DNA of 64,000 bases. Origin: Chloroflexota bacterium. GTDB taxonomy: Bacteria > Chloroflexota > Anaerolineae > Anaerolineales > Anaerolineaceae. The position numbers were made by a program, and so were the translations under genes. The stretch lies in contig JAEKNU010000011.1 in assembly GCA_016838895.1 (NCBI GenBank), forward strand, positions 30,189-94,188, written 5' to 3'. Below, piece by piece: positions 53,564 to 62,478 of the stretch (positions are counted from its first letter, which is position 1; each line of letters begins with the position of its first letter). A model generated the notes under the pieces. It was not told the origin of the DNA. It was given only the letters and a program-made list of their open reading frames with translations, and made no database searches.

Positions 53564-56440
53564 TTGAGTACCTATCGGGTTTACCAGTGGGTAAAACTTC
53601 AGCAAAAACATCGCCAACAAAAGCTACAACAACAGACCCATAAACGTAAACACACCATGTGGGTTGTGCTTGCATTCATAACGATTCTATTTGCTTTAGC
53701 GATCCTTTTTAGCGGATATCAACTATCAGGCTATCTGAAAGACAGTCCGGATATCTCGGTTATCCCGGCTTTATTTGAGTCCACGAATGGTGCTTTTTTT
53801 CATCCCACAAAACTTTATGATCGCACTGGTTCACAGGTCATTTACCAGCACAGCCACAATGGCGAAGCACGTGTGTATCGTTCAGTGGATATCAGCATTT
53901 CAGATAGTATCTCCCCATATCTCCTCCTCAGTATGATTACACTCAATGAACCCGATTTCTGGGAAGATGAACAAATTAATTTTAATACACTCTTCAGTAA
54001 TCAACCGCAAACGTTGGCCGAACGATTAATTAATCGCTTTGTTCTGCCTCTGGAAATTCAGGGGATGCGGCGCACAATTTTATTACGATCCTTGGGGCAA
54101 GAATTAATTCATACCTATGGAAAAGCACAGGTATTGGAATGGTATCTAAATTCCGCTTATTTCGGTCAAAAAGCCTATGGTGTGGAAAGTGCCGCGCAAT
54201 TGTACTTCGCGAAAACAGCATCTCAATTGAATTTTTCCGAAGCGGTATTACTGGCAGCCGTTGAACAGGCACCCGTATTAAACCCCATCGATTCTCCTGC
54301 CGCATCAGAAGCCCTCTACCAGGAGTCTCTGATCCGCATGTACGAACGCGGTGCCCTTAATCTGGATGAATTTTCAGCAGCAAGGAATAATGTACCCGTT
54401 TTTCCAGAGATTAAACAGGATACCAGGCAACCATATCAAGCCTTTTCCAATCACGTCATGCAGCAATTAACCCAACGTTTTGGACAATGGCAGGCTGCTT
54501 TTGGCGGACTGAGCGTACAAACTACACTGGACCTGGATTTACAACAGCAAGCCACTTGTGTAATTGATTTACAACTCGCCCGCTTGCAAAAAACCGGTGA
54601 TATTGCTATCAATGCTGATTTGAAAACCTGCCCGGCTGCCTATTATTTGCCTTCTTTACCGGCGTATCAGGAGCCGCTCGTGCAAGGGCTGAACAGCAGT
54701 ATCATCATTATGGATGTTAAAACGGGTGAAATTCTGGCCTATATCGGTGACACAATAAACGGGATAGAGAGCCCACAAGAAACCAGGCATCAAGCCGCCT
54801 CCTTGTTGACCCCAATATTGAGTACTGCCGCGATTTCACGCGGGTTTAGTCCATCCAACGTGGTCTGGGATATCCCTCCAGCAGAGGAAAGTGCCTGGGC
54901 TGCATATGACACAGATGCCATCTCTTACCACGGACCACAGCGCCTGCGTAACGCAATTGCCAATGATTATATGTTTCCATTACTGGATTTATTTGATGCC
55001 ATAGGAAGTGAAGTAGTCTGGAATACTGCCGCCACTTTGGGCCTGGACAATGCCTCTTTACGCAGCAGCCAGGCGGAAATATTCCTGCATGGCAATAGTG
55101 CCACTTTGTTAGAAATTACACGTGCCTACCAGGCATTCGCCGGATTAGGCACGCAAAGCGCAGTACAATTAAGCAACAGCAATACATATGATGCTGTTTT
55201 TACCCTGAACATCGAAAAATCAGACGGCAGTGCACTGGGTGTGCCACCCACACAGAAACGCTCCGTTTTGAGCCCAGGACTGGCATATCTGGTTCATCAT
55301 ATGCTGCAAGATGAAACTGCACGTCGTCCCAGTCTGGGGTCCCCCAATTTGACAGAAATTGGACGACCCAGCGGTGTAAAAATCGGGCGCACAATCAATC
55401 GTGATGAGAGCTGGACCGTCGGGTATACCACGCAGCGCATGATCACCGTTTGGCTCGGACAGGCAGATAATGAAAACATGCAAACGATTGATTGGCAGCT
55501 CACTTCCGGTATCTGGAATGCCTTAATGAAATATGCCGGTAAAAACATCAACGCTGAACAATGGCAAACGCCAATTGATATTTCAGCTCTTGAGGTTTGT
55601 GATCCATCCGGAAAACTTCCCACTGTAGATTGTCCAAATCTGGTCAATGAGCTATTCATCAGCGGCAACGAACCCATCACCTACGATGATCTCTATCGCT
55701 CTGTACAGATTAATAAGGAAACAGGATTGCTGGCAACGGTTTACACACCACTTGAATTAGTGGAAGAAAAAACCTTTTTAATCATTCCTGAATTTGCCAA
55801 AGAGTGGGTTCAAGACCAAAAGATCGAACAACCCCCTGAAATGTACGATACGTTGACTACCTCCAATGGCACAGCAAATGTCAATATCAGCAGCCCTGAA
55901 GCCTATCAGGTAATTAATAACAGCGTGGATATCCAGGGATCGGCAAGCGGCGAGAATTTCAAATTCTATCGACTGCAAGTTGGCGAAGGACTGAATCCGC
56001 GTACCTGGCTGCAAATCAGTGAAGAACAAACCCAACCCATCGAAGATGGCCTTCTGGGTACTTGGAGCACAGATAAAGATGGTCTGTTTGCCATTCGGCT
56101 GTCGGTAGTACAGGAAGATCAGAGTCTGCAAACGCATATTGTGCAGGTCACCGTTGATAACACTGTTCCACTGGTGCAGATTCTTTACCCGGCAGATGAC
56201 AGCCAATTGAGCTATGATGCGGACAAGCACACCTATTTCCAGGTACAAACCAGTGACAATGTCGGCATTCAACGTGCGGCATGGTATCTGGATGGTCAAT
56301 GGATCGCCGACAGCAATGAGGCACCATACGGCATTCTCTGGCAAACCAAACCCGGCAAGCATACCCTGGTGGTCAAAGTATATGATCTGGCTGATAATCT
56401 TGGTATCAGTGAAGTAGTTAACTTTGAAGTAAAAAGATAA
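53564..56440 (+). CDS. Class A penicillin-binding-protein homologue with degenerate catalytic sites
   Basis: 958 residues from TTG 53564 (GAGG upstream). Residues 30-52 form the membrane anchor. A GT51-like domain (about 100-260) keeps GKAQVLEWYLNSAYFGQKAY but has NEPDFW where EDxxF with its following His is expected, and QTLAERLINRF for the usual STITQQ block. The transpeptidase domain (about 370-680) keeps its framework (LNSSIIIMDVKTGEILAYIG; ESWTVGYTTQRMITVWLG) but SxxK is S413-L-L-T416, SxN is NDY, and KTG is K606-I-G. Two beta-sandwich domains follow. It is probably a structural or ligand-binding pseudo-PBP. Confidence 0.85.
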   Translation: MSTYRVYQWVKLQQKHRQQKLQQQTHKRKHTMWVVLAFITILFALAILFSGYQLSGYLKDSPDISVIPALFESTNGAFFHPTKLYDRTGSQVIYQHSHNGEARVYRSVDISISDSISPYLLLSMITLNEPDFWEDEQINFNTLFSNQPQTLAERLINRFVLPLEIQGMRRTILLRSLGQELIHTYGKAQVLEWYLNSAYFGQKAYGVESAAQLYFAKTASQLNFSEAVLLAAVEQAPVLNPIDSPAASEALYQESLIRMYERGALNLDEFSAARNNVPVFPEIKQDTRQPYQAFSNHVMQQLTQRFGQWQAAFGGLSVQTTLDLDLQQQATCVIDLQLARLQKTGDIAINADLKTCPAAYYLPSLPAYQEPLVQGLNSSIIIMDVKTGEILAYIGDTINGIESPQETRHQAASLLTPILSTAAISRGFSPSNVVWDIPPAEESAWAAYDTDAISYHGPQRLRNAIANDYMFPLLDLFDAIGSEVVWNTAATLGLDNASLRSSQAEIFLHGNSATLLEITRAYQAFAGLGTQSAVQLSNSNTYDAVFTLNIEKSDGSALGVPPTQKRSVLSPGLAYLVHHMLQDETARRPSLGSPNLTEIGRPSGVKIGRTINRDESWTVGYTTQRMITVWLGQADNENMQTIDWQLTSGIWNALMKYAGKNINAEQWQTPIDISALEVCDPSGKLPTVDCPNLVNELFISGNEPITYDDLYRSVQINKETGLLATVYTPLELVEEKTFLIIPEFAKEWVQDQKIEQPPEMYDTLTTSNGTANVNISSPEAYQVINNSVDIQGSASGENFKFYRLQVGEGLNPRTWLQISEEQTQPIEDGLLGTWSTDKDGLFAIRLSVVQEDQSLQTHIVQVTVDNTVPLVQILYPADDSQLSYDADKHTYFQVQTSDNVGIQRAAWYLDGQWIADSNEAPYGILWQTKPGKHTLVVKVYDLADNLGISEVVNFEVKR

Positions 56441-56467
56441 AAGCGCAGGAAAACCTGCGCTTTATTA
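56440..56467. terminator. Bidirectional terminator after the PBP-like gene
   Basis: AAAGCGCAGG pairs with CCTGCGCTTT across an AAAA loop, with T-rich sequence on the plus side, between two convergent genes. Confidence 0.85.
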
Positions 56468-56761
56468 TGCTTCGTTTTGAAAGCCTTTGCTTTTCATTTT
56501 CTCCAGCATCGCATCCACCGGATCAACCCCCATTTGCATGGCAAATACGGTTAACATCATCAGCACATCCCCGATCTCGGGTTCGATTTTGCGTTCACGA
56601 TCCGGGTTATTACGCACCCACTCTGCCTGATTGGCTACCAGTGCATCTGCCAGTTCGCCGACCTCTGATACCAAAAACAAGTATGCCTGATTGGCGTCCG
56701 GTGTGGTTAACCCGCGAAATTCATAATAAGCATTTACAATATCACTTAGTTTCTGCTGCAT
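56465..56761 (-). CDS. MazG-like nucleotide pyrophosphohydrolase
   Basis: 98 residues from the ATG at 56761 (AGGAA upstream; an in-frame TTG sits one codon earlier). The all-alpha NTP-PPase core is compact: FLVSEVGELADALV has the EExxE-type Mg ligands in the form E-x2-E, and EIGDVLMMLTVFA the E-x2-D. Such proteins clean up aberrant or damaged nucleoside triphosphates. It is one domain rather than the doubled MazG. Confidence 0.9.
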   Translation of the reverse strand: MQQKLSDIVNAYYEFRGLTTPDANQAYLFLVSEVGELADALVANQAEWVRNNPDRERKIEPEIGDVLMMLTVFAMQMGVDPVDAMLEKMKSKGFQNEA

Positions 56762-56877
56762 CAATTCCTGTTGACCATTTCCTTACAAGATTTCAGCCCA
56801 AGGGAAAGGCATCGCCCCATTGTACCATCATCTTTCCCCTTACCAACTTTGAACCAGATGGGTTCTTTTTCCTTCTG

Positions 56878-57534
56878 TCAAGTGGTCAGAATATCATAAT
56901 TTGGCGAGGTGTTTTGCAAAAAATGAAACAAGGTAATTCCACCGGAGATCAGGAACGTTGCGCTGAATCCCAATAAAATCACCAGTTGATTACTTAATGA
57001 TCCAGGCCGCCCAACATAGGTAAACAAGACGGCTATGGCAATCAATACGGTACCAACAATCATAAAACGCTTAAATTGATTGATCACGCCAAGAACAAAG
57101 ACGATCAGACCGGCAATAATCCCCAACCCACCCAACACCCAGGCGATGATCTGTTCATCGTAGGACACAACAGGCCAAACAATGGGTGCTGAGAGTAATA
57201 ACACCAACATCAAAAGGGTGACCCATAGCATGGGAGATTCCAGGGGAATTTCTTTGACACCGGCTCGGCTGGCAAGTAATACATGACGCAGATAACGTAT
57301 CAGATAAACACCCCCCGAGAATATCACCAGCGACAAAAACGGTTGTACAAAGATAAGGATTCTGGTTATTTCTACATCTTGAGTAAAATGTTCTGACTGA
57401 TTCAATAAACTGAGCAGCAAAATGATGCAGCCAATACCTATTTCAACCACGCCGTCCTGATAGCGAATACGAAAACGCTTCTTAATCCGCGCCGCTTCCG
57501 ATATTGTTTTGCTTTTGACTGTCTTTTTTGCCAT
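56878..57534 (-). CDS. Unknown membrane protein, five predicted helices
   Basis: 218 residues. A basic N-terminus (KRFRIRYQDG) is followed by about five to six helices: VEIGIGCIILLLSLL, FVQPFLSLVIFSGGVYLI, MLWVTLLMLVLLLSAPIV, IIAWVLGGLGIIAGLIVFVL, FMIVGTVLIAIAVLFTYVG and LVILLGFSATFLISGGI. No family recognised. It begins 18 bp after the stop of the duplicated EWGT membrane protein and may be co-transcribed with it and the SprT-like gene. Confidence 0.6.
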   Translation of the reverse strand: MAKKTVKSKTISEAARIKKRFRIRYQDGVVEIGIGCIILLLSLLNQSEHFTQDVEITRILIFVQPFLSLVIFSGGVYLIRYLRHVLLASRAGVKEIPLESPMLWVTLLMLVLLLSAPIVWPVVSYDEQIIAWVLGGLGIIAGLIVFVLGVINQFKRFMIVGTVLIAIAVLFTYVGRPGSLSNQLVILLGFSATFLISGGITLFHFLQNTSPNYDILTT

Positions 57535-57551
57535 TCATCAGCCCCAATGAT

Positions 57552-58382
57552 TCAATCCGCTGGTGTGGTTAATTCTTCCACAGGAACAAGCATACAACTT
57601 CTTCTCTGCCAAAGTTTCTTTATAATCAGGCTCACCCGCCAGAAGGCGACTGCCGCCAACCCATGGGCCAACACGGCAAATAACGGCGGCGTTTCCAGGG
57701 TGTAATACGTCCAGCATTGACGGGTGGTGCCCCATACCTCCAGAAAATACCCCAACGCACTACCGGCAATGAAGGTTTGCACAGCAAATTTGTAATCCGT
57801 TGGCGAAAGAATGATCAACGCGCAACTAAGCAAGGCCAATATCGTCAGGGATTTATCAATGGTCGGCAAAACAAACGGAATCATCAATGCATAAAGACCC
57901 GAAAATAATATCCAATACAGCACCTTGTATGCTTTCAGAGAAATACCGCGGTCCAACACGCGGAAGAAGCGTACCAGACGGTCGATGGACAAACTGGCAA
58001 TCGGCCAGGCCGGGATAATCCACAATGGCGGTCGTTCCAATGTGTAATACGTCCAGATATGGGTTTGGGTGCCCCAGCCTTCAATCGCCAATCCGCCGCA
58101 TAAACCCACAAATACAATCCATAGGTCAGTGCGCAAGTCTGTACCCGCCATAATCAGCATGGACATGACCAGGAAAATCGCGATTAACAGCCAGTCAATT
58201 TGCATCCACATCGGATAGCGTGGATCAAAATAAGAAATGTATTCTTCCACCAAAGGCCACCAGACCACAATAATAAGAGCAATGATTGCGATAAAAGCAC
58301 TCATGATGTGATAGCTATCCCGTGTCCAGCGAAAGAAATTGCGAATCTGATCACGAAAACTTGTTTTTTGAAGTTCAGGCAT
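57552..58382 (-). CDS. Membrane protein with near-identical internal duplication (EWGT repeat)
   Basis: 276 residues, about seven to eight helices. The segment E-x-WGT-x4-WTYYTLE-x-PPL occurs twice: from residue 101 (EGWGTQTHIWTYYTLERPPL) and from residue 215 (EVWGTTRQCWTYYTLETPPL), 114 residues apart, so the protein arose by tandem duplication of a helical unit. The conserved acid, Trp, Tyr and Thr residues would line symmetry-related sites. Carotenoid-enzyme-like membrane proteins (DUF422/CruF) show similar E-G-x-W-Y patterns, but I cannot assign a family. Confidence 0.65.
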   Translation of the reverse strand: MPELQKTSFRDQIRNFFRWTRDSYHIMSAFIAIIALIIVVWWPLVEEYISYFDPRYPMWMQIDWLLIAIFLVMSMLIMAGTDLRTDLWIVFVGLCGGLAIEGWGTQTHIWTYYTLERPPLWIIPAWPIASLSIDRLVRFFRVLDRGISLKAYKVLYWILFSGLYALMIPFVLPTIDKSLTILALLSCALIILSPTDYKFAVQTFIAGSALGYFLEVWGTTRQCWTYYTLETPPLFAVLAHGLAAVAFWRVSLIIKKLWQRRSCMLVPVEELTTPAD

Positions 58383-58403
58383 AACGAAAAGGATTCTCCT
58401 TAT

Positions 58404-59663
58404 TTAACGAGTACGTGCCAATTTTTCCAGGAAACGTTGTGCTTCATTATATTTTACAAATTGTTTTTCCATCTGGCGAAATTTGCTTGTGTGGGCAATT
58501 TGCCTTTTGGCTGTGTCCTTCATCCCCAGCTGCTTATGCAATAATTCATGGTATAAAATAAATGCCACCACATAACGCGGCACGTATTGTTGATCCAGGC
58601 TGAGGCTGACCACCACCGTGTCCGATGTTGGCAGGTACATACCAAATTTCCGACGTGTGATGCGGGAACCCCACTTAATTTTGGGTCTTTCGCAGCGATT
58701 CCGAAAATATTGTTGATTAACATCCTCAAACAATTCATTCAAATCATGGAACTGTCCTACCGCATCATCCGGGCGAATCTCGCCTTCCAGCATTTTGGCA
58801 ATTTCCATGAAAGCGGTACTGGAAGAAAACTGTCTGATTTTCAAGGCATTTTTGCTGTTCCGTCGTAATATGGCAGAGGAAATAATAATCTCAAATATTT
58901 CTTTATTTGCACAAATAAATCCGGGATGAAAACTCATCTGACCCAGACCATCTTTGACCCGCCAGCGATACAGGGCAGACATTGGCAAGAACTCAAAACT
59001 CATATGTTTTAATACCGGGATGCGTTTGCTCGCTCGGCTTTTCTTCCGAAAATCCTCATAGATTTCACAACAGGTAACGAGTTGATCTATCACCGTTTGA
59101 TAGTTTTCATCATCGCTGAGATAATTCAGCCACAACGCCGAACTGGCTGAACGAGGCGGTAAATCCACGATTTCAGCCTTCTTTTTCTTTAACATTAATT
59201 GCAGATAAGCATTCTGTTGAGCAACGGTATTTTGCACTTCACGCATATGCTTGCGCGCACCCGGTGTGCCATGATATATCTCACGGGTAACTTCCATGAC
59301 GCGCTGTTGTATATGACGCACTGCCGCATTTAAATTGCTGATACGTATGCGTTGAACGGGTGCTGAGGCTTTATCCACGATGGGGATTTGAGACAAATTA
59401 ATCTGCTTCAAATATTGGTAGGCGCGATAAGAAGGTGCTGGTAAATCCTGTGGCTTGATCAAATGAGTCCGGCATATCTGATCCGTGTTTGCCAGGGTTT
59501 GCGTTACAAAATGACGGAATTCCTCCACACCATTTTCGGGAATCCCGCTGGTCAATTGTTCACGTGCCAGCGACATGGCTTTCACCAATCCGCTCACGCG
59601 AATATTGGTTTTTGTTTTGGGTTTGCTGCCCAATAATTTGGAAAGCAATCGTGATGATGCCAT
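58404..59663 (-). CDS. SprT-like zinc metalloprotease domain protein
   Basis: 419 residues. The C-terminal 110 residues carry an SprT-like fold: DVNQQYFRNRCERPKIKWGS, RKFGMYLP, then YHELLHKQLGM with HELLH as the HExxH zinc motif, and a downstream HTSKFRQMEKQF with the third His. The first 300 residues are helical (DUF-type, with RHIQQRVMEVTREIYHG) and unrecognised. SprT-like proteases in eukaryotes cut DNA-protein crosslinks; bacterial ones are little studied. Upstream of two membrane protein genes in the same direction. Confidence 0.75.
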   Translation of the reverse strand: MASSRLLSKLLGSKPKTKTNIRVSGLVKAMSLAREQLTSGIPENGVEEFRHFVTQTLANTDQICRTHLIKPQDLPAPSYRAYQYLKQINLSQIPIVDKASAPVQRIRISNLNAAVRHIQQRVMEVTREIYHGTPGARKHMREVQNTVAQQNAYLQLMLKKKKAEIVDLPPRSASSALWLNYLSDDENYQTVIDQLVTCCEIYEDFRKKSRASKRIPVLKHMSFEFLPMSALYRWRVKDGLGQMSFHPGFICANKEIFEIIISSAILRRNSKNALKIRQFSSSTAFMEIAKMLEGEIRPDDAVGQFHDLNELFEDVNQQYFRNRCERPKIKWGSRITRRKFGMYLPTSDTVVVSLSLDQQYVPRYVVAFILYHELLHKQLGMKDTAKRQIAHTSKFRQMEKQFVKYNEAQRFLEKLARTR

Positions 59664-59712
59664 GCTATTTTCTAACGCTCCTGAATCGTTTCTACAACTA
59701 AAATTACAAACT

Positions 59713-60414
59713 TTACCGCTGCGCCTGATGAATCGCCATCACGCCCATCATCTTACGCTCAACCTGCGCCTGCTGCCAGCCATTTTCCGCAATGGTTTGA
59801 GAAAGCTGTTCAGCCGGTAGAAATTGCAGCGAAGATGATGGTAAATATTGATAGGCCCGCGGATTTCCTGCAACCAGCCAACCCAGTAAAGGAATCACGC
59901 TATGGAAATACAACCAGACAAAGGGATATAAAAATGAACTGCGCGGCGGTGTGGTTTCCAACGTCAAAAACATACCTTGTGCTTTGGTAATGCGCGCCTG
60001 CTCCTGTATCACTGCCGCTAAATCCAGTACATTGCGCAATAAAAATGCGGACACACAGCCATCCATGCTGGCCGGTTCAAAGGGCATTTGGGTACTGTCA
60101 CAAACCATCCAATGAATGGCGGAATGCTGTGTGCGTTCCTTTCCAACCCTGATCATCTCTAAAGTCATATCACACGCTAGAATCAAACTATGCGGGTAAG
60201 CTTGGGCTAAAAGTATCGAAACATCGCCTGTGCCGCAGCCGATATCTACAATCCGCTTGATTGATTTTCCATTCAAACGGGAGATCATCTTGCGCCGCAA
60301 TGTTTGGTCAAAGCCAAGCGAAATCAACCGATTCAACAGATCATAACGCCTGGCGATTCTGGTAAACATGCCGCGAATCGCTGCAGGCGATTTATCCAGT
60401 TCAACCTGGCTCAT
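59713..60414 (-). CDS. UbiE/MenG-type methyltransferase
   Basis: 233 residues. Class I SAM-dependent methyltransferase: MFTRIARRYDLLNRLISLGF is the ubiquinone/menaquinone methyltransferase N-terminus, VDIGCGTGDVSILLA motif I, LACDMTLEMI the acidic loop, and MDGCVSAFLLRNV motif IV. The chain is 233 residues, as expected. It overlaps the VOC gene (ATGA) and is therefore co-translated. In an Anaerolineae-like organism the natural product would be menaquinone, if one is made at all. Confidence 0.9.
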   Translation of the reverse strand: MSQVELDKSPAAIRGMFTRIARRYDLLNRLISLGFDQTLRRKMISRLNGKSIKRIVDIGCGTGDVSILLAQAYPHSLILACDMTLEMIRVGKERTQHSAIHWMVCDSTQMPFEPASMDGCVSAFLLRNVLDLAAVIQEQARITKAQGMFLTLETTPPRSSFLYPFVWLYFHSVIPLLGWLVAGNPRAYQYLPSSSLQFLPAEQLSQTIAENGWQQAQVERKMMGVMAIHQAQR

Positions 60415-60845
60415 TTACCTGCATCCATACCTGCTGAGTCAATCTCCTGAAAAGCCTCAATCAATTCTCCTTGCGGGCCCTTGAAGAAACCAATAATGGC
60501 ATGTAGATCTCCGGAATGAATGGTCTTTGTATCCAGCGTGATTTCGTATCCCGCTGCACGTACTTTCTTCATCAGGCCTGCCGTATCCGTCACCCGCAAA
60601 GCCAGATGGGCAAAATGTGGCGGATTCAAATCTGTCTGATCCGCACGAGCTTCCGTCATTTCTGTCAGTTCAATGTACACCTGGCGGCCAGCATTCAATA
60701 ACTGCATACGGTTTGAGCCAGCTTCATTTTTTGCACCAGGCGCGAACCCTAAAACATCACCATAGAAACGCATACTCTCGTCCCAGGTATTTGTTTTCAT
60801 GGAGATATGATGAATGCCGCTAATCAAGGTTTTGTTATTTTCCAT
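60411..60845 (-). CDS. VOC (glyoxalase/bleomycin-resistance) family protein
   Basis: 144 residues. A paired beta-alpha-beta-beta-beta fold with the metal ligands in order: HHISMKTNTWDESMRFYGDV (His), VYIELTEM (Glu), HFAHLALRV (His) and ELIEAFQEI (Glu). The pattern fits glyoxalase I or methylmalonyl-CoA epimerase; MKKVRAAGYEI is a common variant. Operon with the UbiE-type gene suggests a small-molecule role, but the substrate is unknown. Confidence 0.9.
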   Translation of the reverse strand: MENNKTLISGIHHISMKTNTWDESMRFYGDVLGFAPGAKNEAGSNRMQLLNAGRQVYIELTEMTEARADQTDLNPPHFAHLALRVTDTAGLMKKVRAAGYEITLDTKTIHSGDLHAIIGFFKGPQGELIEAFQEIDSAGMDAGK

Positions 60846-61067
60846 TCCGAATCTCTCTTATTGATTTATTTTGAATTCTTTATATTTTATCATGTCTGAT
60901 TGATTCAAAATTTACTTGCCCTTCCCCTCAGGTTGTTCTCAGCATACCAGCAAGCTGGTGGAGATTCGTCCATGGGTTCGTTGGTTTGATGTTGTGTTTT
61001 AGGGGTTGGGTTTCCTCCGCTAAGGTCGGGTATTGGTGTTCCGTTTAGAGATAATCCTAGTATTGAT
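60846..61067. other. Non-coding region with atypical G/T-rich composition
   Basis: 222 bp with marked G/T bias on the plus strand (60940-61060), unlike the surrounding DNA, and a small hairpin at about 60946-60960. The minus strand has a 38-codon open stretch here (about 60907-61020), but no ribosome site or homology supports a gene. A fragment of mobile DNA is possible. Confidence 0.35.
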
Positions 61068-61096
61068 TTGACATTATATTATGTTTTCTGTAAGAT
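61068..61096 (+). promoter_or_regulatory. Consensus-type promoter of the small-RNA candidate
   Basis: TTGACA (61068-61073), a 17-bp spacer and TAAGAT (61091-61096). Confidence 0.7.
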
Positions 61097-61102
61097 GTAT
61101 TT

Positions 61103-61172
61103 TGATAATTAACACAACCATAAAACGCCATTGCATCAATGAAGCCATCTTTTCCTTTAGATGGCTTTTTTA
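61103..61172 (+). ncRNA. Candidate small RNA or attenuated leader, about 70 nt
   Basis: A consensus-type promoter predicts a start near 61103, and 40 bases later an intrinsic terminator ends the transcript: a 9-bp stem (61142-61150 with 61159-61167), 8-base loop, T-run to 61172. There is no start codon with ribosome site inside. The next gene starts 73 bp downstream with its own AGGAGG, so the element is either an independent short RNA or a leader where transcription of that gene is attenuated. Confidence 0.4.
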
Positions 61173-61244
61173 ATGGGGATATCTTTCAAGTTCATCAATT
61201 GCTAAGACAAACAATGTATAACGAAAAAAATACAGGAGGAAAAT

Positions 61245-61736
61245 ATGGGACAGAATGATGCAAATGAAACAAATGGGAATAATAACAATAAAACAGAAAA
61301 AACCGGGGGTAAAGGCGTTGCCGTAATCATTATTGGTGCGCTGGCATTGGCCGGCTTCGCCTGGTTTATCATCTATCTTACCGGCTTCGCAACAGATCCT
61401 AAGCTGGATGATGTTGTATGGCTTCGCCTAACCTATTTATTAACCGGCGTTGAAGCCATTGCATTCTCTGCGGCTGGGTATTTCTTTGGCAAGGAAGTCA
61501 ACCGCCAGCACGCCGAATCTGCGGATGAACGTGCCAACAATTCAGAACATGAAGCCGGCGAAGCCAAAAAGGATGCTGTTAAGAAAGATACCCAACTCAA
61601 AGCACTGGCAAAAGGTGTACTGAACGCTGAAAATAAGAAACGGGAAGATCCAACCTGGAATATAGATGAGCGCCGAGGAACGGATGCGGATTTATCCGCC
61701 CTCGCAGATATGGCCAGAGGATTCCTGACGGAATAA
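61245..61736 (+). CDS. Small two-helix membrane protein with charged coiled tail
   Basis: 163 residues with AGGAGG seven bases before the ATG. An Asn/Thr-rich N-terminus, a first helix (GVAVIIIGALALAGFAWFII), a second (WLRLTYLLTGVEAIAFSAAG) and then 90 residues of charged helix (EHEAGEAKKDAVKKDTQLKA). No family recognised. It could be a membrane-tethered coiled coil. The upstream terminator at 61142-61172 may control it. Confidence 0.65.
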   Translation: MGQNDANETNGNNNNKTEKTGGKGVAVIIIGALALAGFAWFIIYLTGFATDPKLDDVVWLRLTYLLTGVEAIAFSAAGYFFGKEVNRQHAESADERANNSEHEAGEAKKDAVKKDTQLKALAKGVLNAENKKREDPTWNIDERRGTDADLSALADMARGFLTE

Positions 61737-61794
61737 TAAAGGTTTTCAATACCAAAACGCTCTTCATTCCGTGGGATTAATCGAATCTTGACCG

Positions 61795-61824
61795 GACCTC
61801 GCAAGGTTTACAACCTGTGAGGTC
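61795..61824. repeat. Imperfect palindrome, intergenic
   Basis: GACCTC at 61795-61800 mirrors GAGGTC at 61819-61824 with inner arms AGGTT/AACCT around a 3-base centre. It lies between a plus-strand and a minus-strand gene. No T-run follows, so a repeat element fits better than a terminator. Confidence 0.5.
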
Positions 61825-61943
61825 TGTTGCTCCCAGGTGAAATGTAGGATATAGCGTGCTGAAACCCAAACCCGATATTTCATATCCCATCAGATTTGAA
61901 CTGTCTCTCCGCCTGCTCATAGATTCAATTCCATTCAGGCACC

Positions 61944-62309
61944 TTATTCCTTTTCTGACAATACTTCTTTCAACAAATTCAAGGCATTAATCGCCGTCGG
62001 AAAACCGGCATATGATACCGTATGGATGATGATTTCCTCCAGCTCATCGGCGCTCAGACCCACATTCAGCGCTGCTCGAAAATGCACCTTCAACTGCGGC
62101 TCGCGGCCGCCCATGGCGGTTAGCATGGCTATCGTGGCAATGGAACGGTCGCGTAAGCTCAAGCCCTCGCGGCTGTAAATATCCCCGTAGGCAAACTCGG
62201 CAATATAGCGTCCCAATTCGCCCAACCCGGAAACGATCTCAATCGCCTCACGTCCATCCACCTCGTGTAATTTTTTTAATCCGCGTTCGTAGCGGCTTTC
62301 TTCTGTCAT
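61944..62309 (-). CDS. Carboxymuconolactone decarboxylase family protein
   Basis: 121 residues, with GGAGAAG before the ATG. The AhpD-like helical fold carries LGRYIAEFAYGDIYSREGLS, LRDRSIATIAMLTAMGGREP and HFRAALNVGLSADELEEIII then HTVSYAGFPTAINAL. The CxxC of AhpD-type peroxidase adaptors is absent, so it groups with 4-carboxymuconolactone-decarboxylase-like proteins, whose actual substrates are often unknown. Confidence 0.93.
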   Translation of the reverse strand: MTEESRYERGLKKLHEVDGREAIEIVSGLGELGRYIAEFAYGDIYSREGLSLRDRSIATIAMLTAMGGREPQLKVHFRAALNVGLSADELEEIIIHTVSYAGFPTAINALNLLKEVLSEKE

Positions 62310-62478
62310 ATTTCACTTCTCCCAGCTCAAAAGACCGTTTATATGAGTTTACATGATTATCAATTTTGTGAAAGGCTTTGTTGAAAATCAGATATTTAAC
62401 CCCGTTTTTACGTAATATCGTAAAAGATTACATTCTCAAACAATGTATAATTTAATATCTAAATTAGTGGAGAATCTC

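Noticed and set aside
60907..61020. 38-codon open stretch on the minus strand
   Set aside because: No ribosome site, no recognised homology, and unusual base composition; may be a fragment of a mobile element.
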